A DNA stretch of 64,000 bases, taken from CADEED01 sp963711635. GTDB taxonomy: Bacteria; Pseudomonadota; Gammaproteobacteria; Steroidobacterales; Steroidobacteraceae. The stretch lies in contig CAVQEZ010000005.1 of NCBI GenBank assembly GCA_963711635.1, positions 62,001 to 126,000 of the forward strand. The letters are read 5' to 3'. The notes below the pieces were generated by a model, which did not search any database, was not told the origin of the DNA, and saw nothing but the letters and a program-made list of their open reading frames with translations. Shown here in pieces: positions 63,618 to 64,000 of the stretch. The position numbers and the translations under genes were made by a program. Every line of letters starts with the position of its first letter. Positions within the stretch are counted from its first letter, which is position 1.

Positions 63618-64000
63618 TGACGACAGGCTGCGGGGCAAGGACTACGACGACGCGCTGGAGAAATTGCACGGCGAACTGGTCAAGCTGCAGCAGTGGGTGG
63701 TGCACAAGGGCCTGAAGATCTGCATCGTGTTCGAGGGACGTGATGGCGCGGGCAAGGGCGGCTGCATCAAGGCCATCACCGAGCGCGTCAGTCCGCGTGT
63801 GTTTCGCGTCGTGGCGTTGCCGGCGCCTTCGGTACGCGAACGCAGTCAGATGTACATCCAGCGCTACATTCCGCATCTGCCCGCGGCCGGCGAAATCGTG
63901 ATCTTCGACCGCAGCTGGTACAACCGCGCGGGCGTCGAGCGTGTCATGGGCTTCACCGACATGGACGAGGTGAAACGTTTTCTGCGCGCCATCCCGCTGG
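63601..64000 (+). CDS. ppk2: Polyphosphate kinase 2 (5' part, runs off right edge)
   Basis: At least 133 codons of a PPK2, which uses polyphosphate to phosphorylate nucleoside di- or monophosphates. After a short charged start (MNKKNDDDRLRGKDYDDALE), KICIVFEGRDGAGKGGCIKA is Walker A and GEIVIFDRSWYNRAGVERVM is Walker B. YIQRYIPHLPAAGE lies between them. Frame is clean. The remainder, including the lid, is outside the window, so the class (NDP or NMP kinase) cannot be decided. Confidence 0.93.
   Translation, partial: MNKKNDDDRLRGKDYDDALEKLHGELVKLQQWVVHKGLKICIVFEGRDGAGKGGCIKAITERVSPRVFRVVALPAPSVRERSQMYIQRYIPHLPAAGEIVIFDRSWYNRAGVERVMGFTDMDEVKRFLRAIPL

Overview
The window is a GC-rich bacterial chromosome segment made almost entirely of housekeeping and cell-envelope genes. 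Gene order points to a gammaproteobacterium, probably near the Xanthomonadales/Nevskiales/Steroidobacter branch. The evidence is the blocks pepA-holC-valS, divergent lptF-lptG, amidase-mutL-miaA-hfq-hflX-hflK-hflC-purA, pcnB-folK-panB-panC, apbC-dcd, and purN-purM/DUF2066/CDP-alcohol transferase/hda. I see no rRNA, prophage, intact insertion sequence or CRISPR array. The only RNA gene found is a tRNA-Glu(CUC).

Layout. 1-8 kb: a HEAT-repeat protein (runs off the left edge), apbC-dcd, then DUF3108-purN-purM facing DUF2066-CDP-alcohol transferase-hda. 8-13 kb: wrbA, acylphosphatase, a lytic transglycosylase, proS, pssA, a type 4 uracil-DNA glycosylase and rimI. 13-18 kb: prfC, a rhombosortase-type lipoprotein divergent from a TetR regulator with twin operators, and a UMF1-family transporter. 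18-28 kb: tgpA-DUF58-moxR, valS, a sulfotransferase, holC, pepA. 28-39 kb: lptF-lptG, a Gld-like ABC exporter with DUF4340, an unknown protein, a glycosyltransferase and flippase pair, and a GDT1-like transporter. 39-44.5 kb: a small secreted protein, tRNA-Glu, pcnB-folK-deoxynucleoside kinase-panB-panC. 44.7-57 kb: queG divergent from the nnr-tsaE-amiC-mutL-miaA-hfq-hflX-hflK-hflC-purA run. 57-64 kb: trehalose genes otsB-GH15-otsA, a deleted nhaA, a lone receiver-domain protein, an AraC regulator, a small helical protein and the start of ppk2.

Sequence quality matters for reading this annotation. Two stretches (about 7.1-12.4 kb and 44.5-60.3 kb) carry one-base indels roughly every 100 bases inside otherwise conserved essential genes. 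A G-homopolymer block lies at about 44.52-44.69 kb. The intervening 13-44 kb is nearly clean. I read most of these frameshifts as sequencing or assembly error and give each broken gene as one span.

The most interesting real signals are regulatory. Many genes have an AT-rich -10-like hexamer only 5-11 bases before the start codon and no ribosome binding site, which suggests leaderless mRNAs. Three divergent gene pairs appear to share overlapping -10 hexamers. The TetR/lipoprotein gap holds two near-identical 21-bp palindromes.
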